From CAYUJH01 sp964394585 (GTDB lineage: Bacteria; Bacteroidota; Bacteroidia; Cytophagales; Flammeovirgaceae), in assembly GCA_964394585.1 (NCBI GenBank), contig CAYMYI010000102.1, positions 1 through 15,309 of the forward strand: a stretch of 15,309 nucleotides of DNA, in the 5' to 3' direction. Of the stretch, positions 8,135-15,309 are shown one piece after another. The position numbers and the translations under genes are program-made. Under the pieces are notes generated by a model. It made no database searches and had not been told where the DNA came from. It saw nothing but the letters and a program-made list of their open reading frames with translations. Within the stretch, counting starts at the first letter, position 1. Every line of letters begins with the position of its first letter.

Positions 8135-11100
8135 TTAATCTTGTACAAATTCTTGGAACGGTTTCAGTTCCACCGGAGCAACCGACTGTTTCTCCATCAG
8201 CGCTGCGAATTTTTTGCCTTCCTTATCTTTAATTTCGGTAAAAGTAGCTTTAGCTTGTTCAAATTGTTCTTCCAGCAACGCTAGGTTATCTTTTTCGGCA
8301 GTAGAAGGCGGCTGATACCCAGAAGCAATTTTGCTATACAAGTTTGCGAGCTTTTCGCGCAGTTGCGGTTCAGCAGCACCTACATAGTTATCGCCGGTGG
8401 TAATCACCAATGTTTCTTTTAAACTATTGAGTTTACTGCTAAATGCATCTGCTACTTTTTTCGATTTTGCATCGAGTTTACCCACTTCCTCTGCTTTAGC
8501 AAGCCAAGCGTCTAACTCGTACACCATATACGCCAGCTCTTCAGTCATGTCGAAAAGTTTCTTTGAAGTTTGATGCAAGGCTATACGTTCGCTGTTGGAA
8601 AGTAACGAAGTAGGATCGTTTTGCAGTTCGATGGTCGTTTCATAGGTTTCCTTGCCCTTTGTCATCACTACTTTGTATTTTCCGGCACTTGCCCGTAAAG
8701 GAGTAAACCCACCAAAAGCAAATGTTTTTCCCTTCGCCATTTTAGGCTGCTTGGTCATAAAATTCCAGGTTACAATATTGATACCCTTTGATTTTCCTGG
8801 CGTCAGTTCAATCATGGTGTTTCCCTGCATATCTTGAATTTCCATGGTCATCTTTCCGAAAATATGTCGTTTTTTCAGGTAATAGATGATTTTAGCAGCA
8901 CTTGTAGGATTCTCTCCTATAAATTGCGTTTCGGTAGAAGCCCCTCCAAACCCACTTTGTTCGCGGATAATCGCTGGTTTCGTATCGAAAAAGTGTACTT
9001 CTTTCGCTAATACTTCTTGAGTAATTTGGCGTAAGGGGCTAATATCATCGATGATAATCACGCCTCTGCCGTGCGTACCCATTACCAAATCAGCAGTTTT
9101 TTCGTGTAGCTCGATGTAGTGTACTGCAACTGGCGGCATATTGTTGGCAAACTGATTCCAATGTTTGCCCCCATCAATTGAAATGTATAATCCGAATTCT
9201 GTTCCTAAGAAAAGTAAGTTTTCGTTCTCGTAATCTTCTTGGAGGTTACGAGCAAAACCATAGATTTCCTCTGTGGTGATGGATGCCCATGTTTTACCAA
9301 AGTCCGTAGTTTTATACACATAAGGCGTAAGATCGCCACGTGTATGTCCATCGAACACAGCATAAGCAGTACCTTCACCATGTACACTGGCTTCAATGTG
9401 ATAACACCACGTGTTGGCTGGCAGTCCTGAAATATTAGCAACGGTGTTAGTCCATGTTTTACCACCATCTTGTGTAACCTGCACATTGCCGTCGTCGGTA
9501 CCTACCCAAATAACTTGTTCGTTGAGGGGCGATTCTGCAATGGTAAAAATGGTACAGTGGTTCTCTGCGCCAGAGTTGTCTTTTGAAAGCCCACCCGAAT
9601 CTTCTTGGTTTTGTTTGATGGGGTCATTCGTCGTTAAATCAGGGGAAATTTTCACCCAAGTATCACCCATATCGTCCGACATGTGTACAAACTGACTACC
9701 CATATAAATCCGGTCTGGGTTGTGCTTACTCGTAGCCATCGGGGCATTCCAGTTAAACCGCAACTTCGGGTCGCCCTTTACCGGTAGTGGCTGAATGGTT
9801 TTGGTCTGATTGCGTTCAATGTCGTAACGCCATACGTTTTCAGCACCTTGCATTTCAGAATACACAATTTTCTTAGTAGGATGTGCCAATACGCGGAAGC
9901 CATCGCCCGCTCCTACACTATGCCAATCGCGTGCTTCAATACCACCCGGCGAAGAAGATGGTCCATACCAAGAGCCATTATCTTGTAAACCGCCGTACAC
10001 ATTGTATGGCTCGGCTTTATCGACACTCACATGGTAGAACTGAGAAACAGGTAAATTATGTACCATTTCCATGGTAGTGCCTCCATCCCAAGTACGGTAT
10101 ACGCCACCGTCGGTGCCTACATACATCCGATCCGAATTTTTTATATCGAATACGATATCGTGAATATCGGCATGCATATTTCCCAAGTCTTTAAAGGTTT
10201 TTCCACCATCGCGGCTAATGGAACCAAACAGCCCGGCTTTCACGACTACGTCGGGGTTGCGAGGATCTACCACAATGCGCGAAAAATAGAACGGGCGCAC
10301 TACCAAGCCAAAATCGTTGTTGAGGTGCGTCCATGAATTACCCCCATCTTCTGAGCGATACAAGCCTTTGTCTTTATCTTTTTCGGTTTCGAGTACTGCA
10401 TACAGAATTTTTGAGTCGGAAGGAGCTACAGCTACGGCAATACGCCCGAATTTTCCTTGGGGAAACCCATTATGAATTTTGTTCCATGTTTTTCCTCCAT
10501 CAGTTGATTTGTACAAAGCACTATTTTCGCCGCCCGAGCTAAACGACCAAGCTGTACGACGAAATTCCCACATTGAGGCATACAACGTATTCGGATCGTT
10601 CGGGTCCATCAGTAAATCGGAACAGCCTGTTGTGGTATTAATGTACAAGATTTTCTCCCATGTCTTTCCCCCATCAACCGATTTAAAAACGCCTCGTTCT
10701 TCGTTATCGCTCCACAAAGCACCGAGCACACCCACGTACATTTCTTGCGCGTTGTTAGGGTTTATTTCGATAGAACTGATTCGCTCTGATTGGTCGAAGC
10801 CTACTTTTTCCCAGTTTACACCTCCATCTACCGACTTGTATAGGCCATCGCCAATGGAAACACTGTTGCGTGTCCAGGTTTCGCCCGTACCTACCCAAAT
10901 CACATTATCGGGGTTGGTAGGGTCTAAGGCTACCGTACCGATTGACTGCACGTGTTTTTCAAAGATTGGGGCAAACGTAGCTCCCCCATTGCTCGATTTC
11001 CAAACGCCACCCCCAGCAGTACCGGCATAAATAATGCGGTCGTTGGTTGGGTGATTTTCTAAATCGTTAATTCTGCCACTCATAAGTGCCGGTCCAATTT

Positions 11101-11212
11101 GCCGTGCTCTCAGATTGCCAAAAAGTTCATTACCCTTCAGTACAATATCTTGAGCTTGTGTGCTAAGGGTCGCCAAGCACACAAGCCAGATTACTCGAAA
11201 AAATCGCATCAT
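8135..11212 (-). CDS. Secreted VPS10/sortilin-type Asp-box beta-propeller protein
   Basis: The 1025-residue protein begins with a signal peptide (hydrophobic core about residues 4-15, probable cleavage after TQA at 18-20), so it is exported to the periplasm or beyond. Residues about 35-730 hold roughly eleven Asp-box motifs of the S-x-D-x-G-x-T-W type, for example at 73, 127, 178, 236, 287, 512, 635 and 678. These mark beta-propeller blades, and two propellers are likely by length. Residues about 745-865 look like a beta-rich domain and about 870-1000 is mostly helical. Proteins of this plan are commonly annotated as VPS10 or BNR-repeat proteins, sometimes as glycosyl hydrolases. I see no sialidase catalytic residues and no type IX secretion C-terminal domain, so binding rather than catalysis is the safer inference. 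Start codons ATG-ATG are tandem (11212 and 11209). The gene follows the LolA-like gene by 24 bp, probably as one transcript. Confidence 0.88.
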   Translation of the reverse strand: MMRFFRVIWLVCLATLSTQAQDIVLKGNELFGNLRARQIGPALMSGRINDLENHPTNDRIIYAGTAGGGVWKSSNGGATFAPIFEKHVQSIGTVALDPTNPDNVIWVGTGETWTRNSVSIGDGLYKSVDGGVNWEKVGFDQSERISSIEINPNNAQEMYVGVLGALWSDNEERGVFKSVDGGKTWEKILYINTTTGCSDLLMDPNDPNTLYASMWEFRRTAWSFSSGGENSALYKSTDGGKTWNKIHNGFPQGKFGRIAVAVAPSDSKILYAVLETEKDKDKGLYRSEDGGNSWTHLNNDFGLVVRPFYFSRIVVDPRNPDVVVKAGLFGSISRDGGKTFKDLGNMHADIHDIVFDIKNSDRMYVGTDGGVYRTWDGGTTMEMVHNLPVSQFYHVSVDKAEPYNVYGGLQDNGSWYGPSSSPGGIEARDWHSVGAGDGFRVLAHPTKKIVYSEMQGAENVWRYDIERNQTKTIQPLPVKGDPKLRFNWNAPMATSKHNPDRIYMGSQFVHMSDDMGDTWVKISPDLTTNDPIKQNQEDSGGLSKDNSGAENHCTIFTIAESPLNEQVIWVGTDDGNVQVTQDGGKTWTNTVANISGLPANTWCYHIEASVHGEGTAYAVFDGHTRGDLTPYVYKTTDFGKTWASITTEEIYGFARNLQEDYENENLLFLGTEFGLYISIDGGKHWNQFANNMPPVAVHYIELHEKTADLVMGTHGRGVIIIDDISPLRQITQEVLAKEVHFFDTKPAIIREQSGFGGASTETQFIGENPTSAAKIIYYLKKRHIFGKMTMEIQDMQGNTMIELTPGKSKGINIVTWNFMTKQPKMAKGKTFAFGGFTPLRASAGKYKVVMTKGKETYETTIELQNDPTSLLSNSERIALHQTSKKLFDMTEELAYMVYELDAWLAKAEEVGKLDAKSKKVADAFSSKLNSLKETLVITTGDNYVGAAEPQLREKLANLYSKIASGYQPPSTAEKDNLALLEEQFEQAKATFTEIKDKEGKKFAALMEKQSVAPVELKPFQEFVQD

Positions 11213-11236
11213 CTAAAAATTTATATCAATTATTTT

Positions 11237-11986
11237 TTATTCTTCAGGAAATGCGAATGTAGCATCGTCTACCTCAGGGTTTAGTTCGATTGATTCAATC
11301 ATCAAGGGTTGCGAAGGACCATCTTTCACCCCTTGAGCAATCGAAAACGGAAAATACAAGCCGTCAACCTCTTGGTAATCACTCATTTTAGTTTGGCTAA
11401 TCACTCCTTTGTTAGGTCCATACTTAATTTCACTTTCAACCACTAAGGGGATAAAGGCTTCTGCATCGAAGTAGTAATACGACACATCTTCTACTTCTTC
11501 ACCATCAATGGTTATGGGTTCTTTTACTAACTTGATTTTGAAGGTTTCTGCCCCTTCAATGGTTTCCGTTCCCATCAGTTCCACAGTGTAACCTTTCTCT
11601 TTGTAATCTAAAAAGGCATCGGGGAAATCGTTCATCGCTAATTTTTGGATTTCCGTAGTCTCTGCATCTGCTTTTTCGGCTTTCATAGTTTGGAAATTGG
11701 TATTCCAAAGGGTTTCCCCATCAAAAACACCTTGTTTGATAACGTTTCCTTGGAAGTTGATGCTGGTCATTTGCTTACCATCTTTCATTTGAATAACTTC
11801 GATAGGAATCTCCATACCCCCTTGGTTTACTTTGGCACTCATCTTCAGCCCTTCCAGTTTTTTCCAATTGTCTTCACCACCAGTATTTTCAAAATAATTG
11901 GCGATAATTTCGTCTGCGGTTTGTGCATTAGCTATCGCAGCGATACAAAGTGCGAAAGCCACCAATGCAAATCTAAATTTTCTCAT
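11237..11986 (-). CDS. Secreted LolA-like (outer-membrane lipoprotein-sorting-like) protein
   Basis: The 249-residue product has a typical signal peptide (K3, R5, hydrophobic core about 6-19, cleavage after ANA at 20-22), which places the mature protein in the periplasm. The mature part opens with ADEIIANYFENTGG, then a series of beta-strand-like segments with alternating hydrophobics (about residues 47-110 and 150-240). This pattern resembles the periplasmic LolA/LolB-like fold seen in many Bacteroidota proteins annotated as outer membrane lipoprotein-sorting proteins. There is no lipobox, so it is soluble like LolA rather than anchored like LolB. No transport partner is adjacent. It is the first gene of a probable two-gene unit with the VPS10 protein, which suggests a role in delivery or folding of envelope material. 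That role is inference from context. The family call rests on overall pattern and not on a unique motif. Confidence 0.75.
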   Translation of the reverse strand: MRKFRFALVAFALCIAAIANAQTADEIIANYFENTGGEDNWKKLEGLKMSAKVNQGGMEIPIEVIQMKDGKQMTSINFQGNVIKQGVFDGETLWNTNFQTMKAEKADAETTEIQKLAMNDFPDAFLDYKEKGYTVELMGTETIEGAETFKIKLVKEPITIDGEEVEDVSYYYFDAEAFIPLVVESEIKYGPNKGVISQTKMSDYQEVDGLYFPFSIAQGVKDGPSQPLMIESIELNPEVDDATFAFPEE

Positions 11987-12081
11987 TTTTTTTGTTATTT
12001 AAGTGTTAAGTAGAAAGCTGAAAATTACAACAGAATTTCTGATTTTTCTTGCCTTTTATGTAAAATATAAATTTATAAATG

Positions 12082-12109
12082 TTGGCAAAAGTGTTCACAA
12101 TAGTATAAT
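12082..12109 (+). promoter_or_regulatory. Possible promoter upstream of the second GT-C-like gene
   Basis: TTGGCA (12082-12087) and TATAAT (12104-12109) are separated by 16 nt, close to the classical sigma-70 layout and about 87 nt before the GTG start at 12196. The region is AT-rich and the typical Bacteroidota element TAnnTTTG is not present here, so the match could be chance. Confidence 0.3.
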
Positions 12110-12195
12110 TTATGTGCAGTACCGAAGACAATATACGACCTCATTCACCACTGATGTAATCGCATCGAAATTCAACCTCAACTCTATTATTTATT

Positions 12196-13698
12196 GTGCA
12201 GTATTCATCCCGTTGGCGTATTCAATGGCATCTTCTTGCCTTAGAGAGCACTTTGCTATTTGTGCTGTTTCTGTTGCGCACGGCTGTGCTCCGTAGCGAA
12301 GCGCTACCCGATTACGATTCGGTAAAGAACTGGGAAATTGTCCGTAGTATGGCACAAGGCGACTTTCAGCAACTATTTCACCATGCTAGCCCGACATTCT
12401 ATCTTCTGCTTTTGCCCTTCTATAAGTTGGCGCCCTCGCATCATACCCTAGTATGGGTAAGTGCGATTTGTAATGTATTGGCGATTTGGCTTTTAGTGCG
12501 GCTGGTTCAAAATATATGGCATATCCCTCAGCGATATGCCCATTTTTTACTTGTATTGGTGGGTACTTCACCATTTCTAACGGTATCTGCAACCTATGTA
12601 TCTATCGAGAGCGTAAGCCTTCTGTTGTTTGCATGGGCATTTCGGGCATTCTTGCGAAGCCGCGATGGTAGTTTTTCATCTTGGCTCAATAGCTGGGTAT
12701 ATTTCACACTGGCTTTTACCGTAAATTATAAAACTGCATTATTTTTCCCAATTTTCTATTTTATCGCCTGGAAAGCCAACTATTTTTTTAAAAGAAAATC
12801 GGCTTATTTAATTCCTTTTCTGATACCGATTATTGCGATATTTATCTACTGTTTTATAGGATATGTATTAACAGACTCTTTCGAATTGTATCCTAAATAT
12901 TTAATTTCTAACCTTTTTCTAAGAAATCCGCATCCTACCATTCAACTACCTTTGCTCAACACCGATGTATTTTTCTATTTACAATATATTTACGACTTCG
13001 AAAGCCCTCTTTTTTTAATCGTTTTTATTGCACTACTGGGCAAATTTTGGTGGTTAAATCGTAAGCCTAAACAACAGCCCAAAAACATTTTTACTATCAC
13101 AAAAAACCAGGGCATTGTATTTACTTTTTTAGCAATATACTTAACTATAATGACCTTTCTCCCTAAGGCACCGAGAGGGTTGTTATTTGCTTATCCTCTT
13201 CTATTTTCTTTGGGATATTTTTACATGCTCGGGTTGATTAAAACCCCACTTTTCCGTTTCATCTTTTTAGCAGGCTGCTTGCTATGGAACACTTGGCAAC
13301 TACAGCGCTGGGTATATCCTTATATCCCCACAAAGTACCCTATGGTTGCTGAGTACATCATTTCACAGGATATCAAAAAGCTTCATATTTCGGTAGGCAG
13401 AGGGATACTGCCCTTTTTACCTGACTCGGTTACACACACGATTCATTTTTCAACAGATGACCTCCCTACAAAACCCTTTTACTTGTTGCGCGATGGATAC
13501 CACCGCGTTGTAAAAGTCGGAGATTTTGACACCGTATCGGGCAATCTACTACAAACTTGGAAGGAGCCTACACTGTGTTCTCCGTTTTTATTTTTGGAGT
13601 CGTGCGAGTACAATGGCACTTCGTATAACGAAGCCCTCCAGAATTGGCGTGCTATGCAACGCAAAGAAAAACAATTGGAGTTGCTGCATATTCCTTAG
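12196..13698 (+). CDS. Multi-pass GT-C-like membrane protein, probable glycosyltransferase
   Basis: The 500-residue product has about ten hydrophobic segments between residues 15 and 385 and a soluble C-terminal part (about 390-500). The first large loop carries Asp39 and Asp41 in a PDYDS context, followed by a HHASP motif near 62-66. This fits GT-C glycosyltransferases that use a polyprenyl-phosphate donor at the outer face of the inner membrane. The segment WNTWQL before the C-terminal domain corresponds to WNGWQL in the protein at 6119-7833, which suggests the same family. The start is GTG at 12196. An in-frame stop lies at 12157 with no ATG between, and GTG is directly ahead of the first membrane segment. 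The stop TAG (13696-13698) overlaps the stop of the convergent GAF gene. Sugar and acceptor cannot be told from the sequence. Confidence 0.78.
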   Translation: MQYSSRWRIQWHLLALESTLLFVLFLLRTAVLRSEALPDYDSVKNWEIVRSMAQGDFQQLFHHASPTFYLLLLPFYKLAPSHHTLVWVSAICNVLAIWLLVRLVQNIWHIPQRYAHFLLVLVGTSPFLTVSATYVSIESVSLLLFAWAFRAFLRSRDGSFSSWLNSWVYFTLAFTVNYKTALFFPIFYFIAWKANYFFKRKSAYLIPFLIPIIAIFIYCFIGYVLTDSFELYPKYLISNLFLRNPHPTIQLPLLNTDVFFYLQYIYDFESPLFLIVFIALLGKFWWLNRKPKQQPKNIFTITKNQGIVFTFLAIYLTIMTFLPKAPRGLLFAYPLLFSLGYFYMLGLIKTPLFRFIFLAGCLLWNTWQLQRWVYPYIPTKYPMVAEYIISQDIKKLHISVGRGILPFLPDSVTHTIHFSTDDLPTKPFYLLRDGYHRVVKVGDFDTVSGNLLQTWKEPTLCSPFLFLESCEYNGTSYNEALQNWRAMQRKEKQLELLHIP

Positions 13699-15074
13699 CG
13701 AAGCCTTGCCTCCTTTTGTTTTAGCACTTCTTTGACAAGTTCTGCCTTTTTAATTTCAAGCACCTTATTTTCGGCACGAAGATGTTCAATTTCTTGCTGC
13801 AAATTCTTTTCTTGTGCTTGGTAATTTTTGTTGAGCTGTTGCACTTCTTCTAACAGAGCCTGCATCCGCTCGCTATTCTGAATGTTAAAAATAGCACTTG
13901 CCATGCTATCGCCTACGTGTTCTACAAATTCTTTTTGGTAATCTTCTATTTCGTAAAATGAGGCTACTTCTAACACTCCCATTGGTTGTTCGTTGGCAAT
14001 AAGCGGAACTATTAAAAGTGCTTTGGGGGTAGCTTGTCCTAACCCGGAAACAATTTCAAAATAGTCTTCGGGAATTTCAGTAATGTAGATTGTTTCCTGT
14101 TCAAAAAACGATTGCCCTATCAAGCCTTCCCCTACCAGAAACTCTGTTTCAAAAAAGCGTTTGCGTTCATAGGCATAGCAAGAAACACCATACAATACAC
14201 CCTGCGAGCTCATGTTTTTCGAAGCTTCATCTTCTTTTAGTAAATATATGGCTGCTTGACTGGCACTTATACTTTTAACCAACTTAGAGAGAAACGTATC
14301 ACACATAACCTGTAAACCATCACGCCCTCGGAAAATATTGGTAAACTCCGATGTGGTATTGGCAGCCCAACTTCGTTGACGCTCTAACTCCTTATTTCGT
14401 TCGGCATCGGCGACAAAACTTTTCAATTCTGCTTGCGATACCAACAACGATTGATTTTGTGCTTCAATTTCTTCAATCAGCTTTTGGTTGTTCTTTTCAG
14501 CATCTCTGTTAGTTTGGAGTAAAATCAGGAGTACCGTGCTTATGATTATAGCATCAGCTAAGATAATGATAAACTCATAACGTGCTGTACGCATATATGC
14601 ATTATCTGCAGGAATATCGATATAATCGTTTAAGTAGCGCACTGAAAGTATTAATACTGTACAACATATTAATGAGGCTATTAATTCTATGCGTTCTTCT
14701 ATTCCAAATAGAATAAAGGGAATTACCAAAAAAGCGATAGAAAAAATATAGGAAGCGGTGATTGGAATGCCGTCAGGTTGCATCATTGCAGCATGATATA
14801 ATACCGCTACTAGCATTGGTACAATACTGCCTATTAACCTTGCTAGCTTTTGAAGCCCCTTGTAATTCAGTAAAAAAATAGAGACACAAAAAGGTATCCC
14901 TGAAAGAGGAATCACAAATACATCAAGACCTTTTGCTAGGTTAAAGATAGTGTATATAGTAGCAAGAATTAAAAGAAAAATAGCTAGGCGATTCCCTATA
15001 ATTATTTTTCGTTTAAGGCTGTCGTCGTACTCCTCTTTTACACCGATATAACTTAGATAGTTAATGAAATTCAA
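13695..15074 (-). CDS. Membrane GAF-domain protein without recognisable output domain
   Basis: The 459-residue protein has about six membrane segments (near residues 29-46, 50-70, 79-97, 105-125, 130-146 and 168-187), then a coiled coil (about 190-235). A GAF domain spans about 240-400, with GEGLIGQ at 315-321, ALLIVPL at 352-358 and GVLEVASF at 366-373. A second coiled coil (about 400-459) runs to the C terminus. The GAF core closely resembles that of the protein at 3476-5206, but there is no HAMP-like linker and no PAS-like tail. No kinase, cyclase, GGDEF or phosphatase motif is seen, so signalling probably goes through a partner bound by the coiled coil. The ATG at 15072-15074 fits the short cytoplasmic N terminus. 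A weak promoter-like pair, TTTG with a 15-nt spacer to TGAATTTG (15104-15111), stands 30 nt upstream. Confidence 0.85.
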   Translation of the reverse strand: MNFINYLSYIGVKEEYDDSLKRKIIIGNRLAIFLLILATIYTIFNLAKGLDVFVIPLSGIPFCVSIFLLNYKGLQKLARLIGSIVPMLVAVLYHAAMMQPDGIPITASYIFSIAFLVIPFILFGIEERIELIASLICCTVLILSVRYLNDYIDIPADNAYMRTARYEFIIILADAIIISTVLLILLQTNRDAEKNNQKLIEEIEAQNQSLLVSQAELKSFVADAERNKELERQRSWAANTTSEFTNIFRGRDGLQVMCDTFLSKLVKSISASQAAIYLLKEDEASKNMSSQGVLYGVSCYAYERKRFFETEFLVGEGLIGQSFFEQETIYITEIPEDYFEIVSGLGQATPKALLIVPLIANEQPMGVLEVASFYEIEDYQKEFVEHVGDSMASAIFNIQNSERMQALLEEVQQLNKNYQAQEKNLQQEIEHLRAENKVLEIKKAELVKEVLKQKEARLR

Positions 15075-15255
15075 AATCCTAATAGAATTAGATTGCCAAT
15101 GAACAAATTCACATGTTTAAGGTACACAAAGAACGGAACGGAAAAAAGAATCGTACTTGGCAATATTGAGAATTGGCAGATTTACATAAAGATTTAAAGA
15201 ATTTCAGGGTGTTCGCCTGCTAGTTTTCTTGATTTTGATGAGTTACTATCTTTTA

Positions 15256-15300
15256 GAAAGACCTTTCCCAAGTCGTTAGCCGGCTTGGGAAAGGTCTTTT
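15256..15300. terminator. Strong hairpin at the window edge, probable intrinsic terminator
   Basis: A perfect 16-bp inverted repeat pairs 15257-15272 (AAAGACCTTTCCCAAG) with 15284-15299, around an 11-nt loop. A G-T wobble at 15256/15300 can extend it in RNA. Both ends carry short A/T runs, so it could work in either direction. No gene inside the window ends next to it, because the nearest is the start of the GAF gene at 15074. It therefore most likely terminates a gene that enters from the right on the minus strand, insulating the GAF gene. Confidence 0.65.
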
Positions 15301-15309
15301 GCAGATAAA

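Noticed and set aside
9205..11030. Several open frames on both strands within the VPS10 gene, including one of 183 codons
   Set aside because: They are shadow frames of the repeated Asp-box coding sequence. The 1025-residue frame has a signal peptide and ordered repeats, and the shadows have neither.
8135..11212. Sialidase or other glycoside hydrolase activity for the Asp-box protein
   Set aside because: Asp-box motifs mark propeller blades and not catalysis, and the arginine triad and other residues expected of a sialidase are not apparent.

Overview
The window looks like chromosomal DNA from a member of the Bacteroidota, possibly of the Cytophagales type. The evidence is a tRNA promoter matching the Bacteroidota consensus (TTTG, 18-nt spacer, TAnnTTTG), the absence of clear Shine-Dalgarno sequences before most starts, a large VPS10/Asp-box beta-propeller protein, and membrane-bound GAF proteins rich in coiled coil. 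The genus is not determinable from the sequence alone. Two runs of ten N (6977-6986 and 8084-8093) are scaffold gaps, and the real number of missing bases is probably not ten.

Layout from left to right. The 5' part of a tRNA-Phe gene (minus) runs off the left edge, with its promoter just upstream. Next comes a cytoplasmic GH13 alpha-amylase-family enzyme (minus), and divergent from it a small membrane-anchored coiled-coil protein (plus). That protein meets, tail to tail and one base apart, a coiled-coil lipoprotein (minus). The lipoprotein lies downstream of a six-TM/HAMP-like/GAF/PAS-like receptor (minus) and an HNH endonuclease-family protein (minus); the three may share transcripts. Divergent from the HNH gene is a multi-pass GT-C-type glycosyltransferase gene (plus), interrupted by the first N gap. 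A 301-bp noncoding stretch follows, holding a long-loop intrinsic terminator that contains the second gap. The terminator belongs to a two-gene minus-strand unit: a secreted LolA-like protein followed 24 bp later by a 1025-residue VPS10/Asp-box propeller protein. Then come a second GT-C-like multi-pass protein (plus) and a second membrane GAF protein (minus), whose stop codons overlap. The window ends with a strong hairpin, probably a terminator for a gene beyond the right edge.

How the genes may work together. Most of the window appears to be ordinary chromosomal content: translation, alpha-glucan metabolism and envelope proteins. No mobile element, CRISPR array, phage gene or recognisable defence island is visible. 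The most unusual signal is that two signalling-type membrane proteins (six TM plus GAF, with no kinase, cyclase, GGDEF or phosphatase output) and two GT-C-like proteins sharing a C-terminal plan all occur within about 12 kb. A functional link between these families is only a hypothesis.
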